DNA of 64,000 bases from Dipteronia dyeriana (taxonomy: Eukaryota; Streptophyta; Magnoliopsida; Sapindales; Sapindaceae): contig CM065295.1 of NCBI GenBank assembly GCA_032871835.1, forward strand, positions 39,182,360 through 39,246,359, in the 5' to 3' direction. The position numbers and the translations under genes are program-made. Shown piece after piece: positions 58,876 to 64,000 of the stretch. The notes below the pieces were generated by a model. The model did not search any database. It had not been told where the DNA came from and worked only from the letters and a program-made list of their open reading frames with translations. Every line of letters begins with the position of its first letter. The first letter of the stretch is position 1.

Positions 58876-60648
58876 CTTTACGTCATTCGAGTGGAAGGTG
58901 AAAAGGTCCAATAAGACAACATTACATCTAGGTTGTTTGATGGAAAATTGTACGTGGAAGTTAAGAGCGGTGAGAAGAGATGAAGGGACATACTTTCAAG
59001 TAAGAAGTTTTGTCAACGAACACACTTGTCCTTTAGAGGAAATTCACCGTCGCCACCGACAAGCTAGTGCAGTCATAATTTTAGAAGTTATTGCACATAG
59101 ACTTCAACAACAAGATGGTCGACTAATGAGTCCGAAGGACATAATCGCCGACATGAAATCAATGTATGGAATCCAAATCATGTACAGTAAGGCACACACC
59201 GCCCTCGATTATGCATTGTCATTGACATATGGAACGCATGAGGAAACCTTTCAACTGCTTCCATCATTTGGTTATGTTTTGGAACAAAAAAATCCCGGCA
59301 TAATCACTGACTTACAGTGCGACGAAGATGGTAAATTTCTGTACTTTTTCATAACGATTGGTGCCTCACTTAGAGGATTCCGGATGTGTATGCGTCCAGT
59401 AGTTGCCGTTAATGATACCCATTTGAAGGGATGATTCGGGGGTACAATTTTTGTTGCAACATCACAAGATGGGAACGAACAGATGTATCCAATTTCTTTT
59501 GGGTACGACGACTCAGAAAATAACCTTTTATGGGAATGGTTTTTGGATTGCTTGAAGGGTTCCCTAGGTCATATTGATGAGCTGGTTTTCATTTCCGATA
59601 GACATGCAAGCATTGAAGCAGAGATTTCTAAAGTGTACCCTTATGACACCCATACCATATGTTGCTGGCACTTTGTTGAAAATATTAAGAAGCGGTTTCA
59701 TAGGAAGGATGTTGCCACAATAATGGACAAAGCAGCCCACGCGTACACCGAGTTTGAATATAACCGGCATATGGAAGAGTTAAGAAACTTATACCAGAAT
59801 GCATATGATTATGTAATTGATGCCGGTCCACACAAGTGATCCCGTGTCCACTGCCCCGAAAGAAGGTACAGGGTAATGACAACAAATGCTACAGAATGCA
59901 TAAACTCATGCCTAAAATTTGCACGACAATTGCCTATGTTGACTCTGGCTGAGTTCATTAGGAATATGCTACAACGGTGGTTTCACGACCGCTACAGAAC
60001 TGCATAATCCATACGTCATCAGTTGACCGACACAACACATCTTATGATCTTAAAATGTATGGAGAAGTATGGTTTTATGACCGTAAATTCAGTAGACTGG
60101 AATATTTTCTCGGTCAAACGGTCTGGAAAACAGTGGGCTGTTGACTTAGCCCGGAAGACCTGTACTTGCAACAAATTCTAAATGGATCATTTTCCATGTT
60201 CCCACGCACTTGCGGCCACAAGGTACATTACTTTCAAGTTTTACTGTGAGGTGATTATTACTGAAACGTGAAGCTCATCGTTTTCAATGTTTTTTACAGG
60301 GAGAGAAACTTGGATTTGACAAGTTTGTGTTCGGACTACTACAAGAGACATGCACTTATTGATGCGTACTCAGTTCCTATTATGTCGGTTGGACATCCTT
60401 CCACTTGGGTTGTGCCATCTGACATTGCTCAGAGGGTGATTTTGAATCCAATCTCCAGACGACAAGCAGGATGCCCCAGGGTGGGTCGCCATGTCTCGAC
60501 TTTGGAGAGGATAACTACACAATCGTGTAGAAGATGTGGACAACCAGGGCATAATTCCATGAGATGTTCTAACCCACCTATGATTAATGAAGGTCCAAGA
60601 AAAGGTGTTCTAGATGAATACCGCCACAAGTGTAGCATCTATCATTGA
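58876..60648 (+). pseudogene. MULE transposase, N-terminus missing, multiple stops
   Basis: Begins within the Mutator DNA-binding domain (GCLMENCTWKLRA, then HTC) directly against copia LTR sequence, so the N-terminus is lost. The core reads VVAVNDTHLKG at the first catalytic Asp position (Asn where Asp is expected), FISDRHASIE at the second, and CCWHFVENIKK. A SWIM finger (CTCNKF, stop, MDHFPCSHA) follows, then intron 60223-60299 and a CCHC knuckle CRRCGQPGHNSMRC. Stops in one frame: TGA 59432-59434, TGA 59837-59839, TAA 60005-60007 and TAA 60179-60181. Final stop 60646-60648. The partner is the Ulp1-like gene, convergent, 326 bp away. Confidence 0.9.
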
Positions 60649-60974
60649 ATTGGACACAACAAATAGACGTGCCCTAACATGGACTCTAATAGGGAATGAA
60701 GGACTGTAATTTTGATCACATTGTAAACATTTGGAATCGTATCACTAGTAATAATTTGGAATTGCTGAAAATAATAACTTATTTTTTATGTATTCGTTAA
60801 CATATTGTATCACATTGTCAAGGTTTGGTATGTGTTTCGTACATGTGATGGCATACACTGGAAACAAAAACTGCCAAACTGAAATTGAAATAATATTAAT
60901 GAATTGCAATGTCTTTGTACATAAAAATGGTAGGAAATATTAAAAGTATACAACATTAAATATACAACCAATCA

Positions 60975-63900
60975 CTAGGCGGGCCTGAAGTTACAAAAAA
61001 TCTCTACAGCTATTTTCTCCAAAATGATCCCCATGTCGTCTTCTGACCAATCAAAAGGGCTTCAACCCGCTACTAAGTACTCGATAAGTCTTAATGTATG
61101 GGGACCACAGTTACCTCTGCAATTGGACACATTAAAACACGTTACAAATCATTTTTAAATAATATCTACGGATGTGAATGAAATAGAATGTCTTATGATT
61201 TTTTTTTTTTGGGACTGTAGAAGTAGGGACCACGCTGACCGAGAAGGGCTTATTTTTCCTGGGGAATGGTTGATGACCACCTCGTCGTGTAGTGTGGAAC
61301 CCCGTATCATTCAACATGAACGGAAACAACCACTTTAATGGCCAAACCTGCTGCTTCCTGATATAATGAGGAACTTCCTGTCTCCAGGGGTCAAATATGT
61401 CAACCTTCTCGAGAATAAGGTTGACGGTCACCACCAACCAATATTGGCCCCCAACGTTGCATGGTATCAGGACCTGTAATAGTATGCAGAAGGTGTTAGG
61501 TCAGGATATACAAATAGTTTATATTTTAAATCATTTCCACTGTCTAACACTTACCAAGTCAACCTCATGCCATGGGCTGTTTCCACTCGTGGTTGCTCCA
61601 CGGACCGTTTGAAGGTCCTCTTCCAACCATCAGGATTGTATTTAGGTAAATTTTAAAAAACATTAAAACAGTCATTTTAATTAGATGAAGTTGGACTCAC
61701 AGTTCCCCGTTGATGTTCCTCTTGAAGGCTTTGTATGCCGCAAGCTGGTCGGCGTCCACAAGTCTGTGGGGGTCAATATGTTCCACGGACTCGGGCCGTG
61801 TCCTCAACCTATTCGGTAGTCATGGATCTGTGTAAGAGCTCATCAACTGTCATCCGCGCTTAACTGTATATGTGGGTACTCCAGCCTCCGATGAGCTCTG
61901 AAGCTCGATCGATGTGTTGATGGGGAAGGGGACCGCTTGCGGCTGAATTGATACTCTAAGTGGTGGAAGGGACTGCTGCGGCTGAATCGATATGTTGGGC
62001 GGTGGAGGAGACCACAGACCCTGGGTGGACATGCTAGGTAAGGGAGGAGACCTCTGAGCCTGGGTCAACATGTTGCGTGACAGAGGGGACCGTTGAGCCG
62101 ACGTCGACATGCTGTGTGAGGGAGGGGACCACTGTACGTGTAACAAACCTACTATCTCTGGTACGCGACTGAGGTTGACTCTCCGGACCTACCCCCTAGG
62201 TAGGTGGGTTCTCGCTACGTCCACCTGTTCTGTCTGTCCCCCCTCCATATACCCACTAGTCCTGTCTCTGGGACTAAAGTCTGGATCAAGAGGTGGGGGT
62301 CCATCTCTGTGTGTACGTATGGTCGACCCCTAAAGCCCCCAGATCATATCCAGTAACACTCAGTGTTGTTACTGATGATCCTCGTCACTCTTCCGGATCA
62401 TATCTACCAACTCCAAGTGTTGACGCTCTCAATCCTCCTCACTCTTCCGGAGGGCTTCACGCATATGGTTAGACAGATCTACCTGTGGGGCCTGAAATCA
62501 TGTCTACATTGTTAGTACAAAACTATCAACATCACGTGTTAATAAAAAAACTAAACTTTATTTTCAACTTACCTCTCCATCACGTCCAACGCCCCTACGG
62601 AAATCCCTTCTAGATGTACCATGTCCGGGGGTGGTAAACCGAACCCGCCTATGCCTATGCCTATGCCTATGCCTATGCCTATGTCTTTCTCGTTGAGGGT
62701 CTGTCTGATTTCCCTCACTGTCACTGGGCCTTAAACCCCCAACATCAGGCTAAGATCCCTCACTGTCACTGGTCATGTCTGTCAAACCCCTATCCTCTGT
62801 CCCACTGTTCCAGCTAAAGGTAGTCTGATCAGGGACCGGAGGCAGAATATGAAGCCGGTCCTCCTCCACATACAGGCTCCCCCCTCGTATAGTACGGTGC
62901 CTGTCTCTCAGCTGGTGTGGGCACCAGTTCATTCCTCATAAACATCTGAAATATTAGTTAGAACAATGTAATTATACACATACTAACTAATATAAACATT
63001 AACAAATTAAATACATACTCTGGCTTTAAAAATCTTAGCCAGCTTCTTCCCTCTCGGTTGTTTGGTCAACTCCCACTTCAAAATACAGGGAGACAGATCC
63101 ATAACCCTCCGGCCACCGAACTCTTGGCCCAAATTAGGGATCACCTCGAAAGCAAATATATGCATCAAAGATAAGTACGATAACTAACCACAACATTGAG
63201 GACAACACCAATAAAGTACAACATGTAATTCGAAGTTCTTACCAATAGGGTGTGAGATAGACCGCCTATGTTGTAGGTCTCCACCGTATGTACGTCAGTG
63301 CCCTTTTTCTACTGAAGTCTCTCGAACCCGTCTCGTTGCCCGTCAAGCGCATGCTTGAATGGGTAAATAGAATGCATGTACATGTGGGCACCCCACGGGA
63401 ATGCGTAGAAAATATCGAGATCCTCAACCAGTCAAAACTGCCAAAATGGAATCTTGAATCTCTCATCCACCCTCATCAGTATCCAGTTCACCATATATAT
63501 GAGGCAGAGCTTCACAGCATCGTACGCCTCTCCATACTCTGCGATGGTGACAACACCACTTATCTCCTCCAACGAGACCTCATCGGCTCCAGGAAAGTAT
63601 CGTTGATGTATGCCATTCTCCATTGCTGCATACTTGGTCATGTCTGGTACAACTCCAAACCGTAATCCAGTGATTAGAAAAAAATTCACCTTTGAAAACC
63701 TCACCGATTGGTTCCCTAATATGAACTGCATCTCATCTGTTGGGCCGTTATGACGCAGCTCCCTCAAAAGCAACCGATGGATAATACCACCCGAAAACTT
63801 CATCTCACGATGCATCATCAGGAAATGCCCGAAACATGACGCCATGAACCGACACCGATCTTCTTCTGCAAATTCTGCAGGGACCCGGTTCAGCGCGTCG

Positions 63901-64000
63901 TCTATATAGGCAAGGGCATCAAAATGGTTGTGTCGAGCCAATTTGCCCTCGTACCAGTCTCCTTCTGGAGTTTTAAGCAAATCCCTCATCCTATTTCTCA
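60975..64000 (-). pseudogene. MULE-borne Ulp1-like (C48) protease gene, right copy
   Basis: Minus strand, entering from the right edge with the DUF1985-type exon (63989 downward, RDLLKTPEGDWYEGK..HNHFDA) and matching the left copy at 1-3181 along its length. Near the end the protease reads IPCNVGGQYWLVVTVNL: Tyr replaces the catalytic His kept in the left copy. The Asp (VDIFDPW) is kept. The last exon (60975-61116, acceptor TTGCAG) carries the nucleophile in GNCGPHTLRLIEYL (Cys 61107-61109). Breaks: TGA after WQF in the DUF1985 exon, a stop after ERLQ, and TGA at 61062-61064, before a conserved tail ending at TAG 60975-60977. Convergent with the transposase. Confidence 0.85.
62648..62683. repeat. 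CCTATG hexanucleotide repeat, 6 copies
   Basis: Six perfect units against three in the left copy at 1802-1819. In coding frame on the minus strand (Arg-His repeat). Confidence 0.92.

Noticed and set aside
1..64000. CRISPR arrays, bacterial operons, rRNA or tRNA genes
   Set aside because: Repeat arrays present are minisatellites or LTR-internal repeats without CRISPR-like spacers; no tRNA cloverleaf or rRNA motif was noticed. A covariance-model scan would settle tRNAs.

Overview
The window looks like nuclear DNA of a eudicot plant: AT-rich, with short GT-AG introns, plant-type genes (a germin-like protein, an inositol polyphosphate kinase relic, a 12-exon gene) and a dense pile of nested plant transposable elements. 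I cannot name the species. Only two loci look like intact host genes, and nearly everything to the right of 34.4 kb is transposon.

Layout. 1-4.55 kb: Ulp1-protease-like gene of a Mutator-like element (MULE), minus strand, entering from the left edge, with a ~0.95 kb minisatellite in its first intron. 4.6-7.2 kb: short tandem repeat, a complete non-autonomous hAT element (8-bp target duplication) and a Ty1/copia LTR remnant. 7.87-14.32 kb: intact 12-exon, 670-codon minus-strand gene of unassigned function with a perfect E2F-type site just upstream of its ATG. 14.5-15.1 kb: Tourist-like MITE. 15.19-23.19 kb: decayed copia element (TSD gatta) whose left LTR is split by a gag-pol-less LTR element (15336-18631, TSD atagg). 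23.4-24.0 kb: intronless germin-like protein gene. 25.3-31.7 kb: IPK2-type kinase pseudogene whose 5'UTR intron holds a complete 5.0-kb MULE (25970-31005). That MULE carries two convergent genes, a mudrA-type transposase and a small GRF-zinc-finger/membrane protein. 32.06-32.57 kb: hAT MITE.

34.4-58.87 kb: one large minus-strand copia element. Its 3' LTR contains an endogenous pararetrovirus fragment between two TA microsatellites. Its 5' LTR contains a solo LTR (TSD ataat), which in turn contains a 12-kb Ty3/gypsy Tat-type element (44802-56827, TSD ctatc) with a spliced antisense gene and a 3' tandem repeat. 58.87-64.0 kb: N-terminally truncated MULE transposase facing a second copy of the Ulp1-like gene, which runs off the right edge.

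How the parts relate. The two MULE systems share a plan: transposase on one side and a convergent accessory gene on the other (GRF-TM protein in one, Ulp1-like protease in the other), the place mudrB occupies in maize MuDR. The gypsy element probably represents the family able to mobilise the gag-pol-less element at 15.3-18.6 kb, because primer site, LTR 3' region and 3' internal sequence match. Most premature stops I could align are single C-to-T or G-to-A changes, as expected from deamination of methylated transposon DNA.
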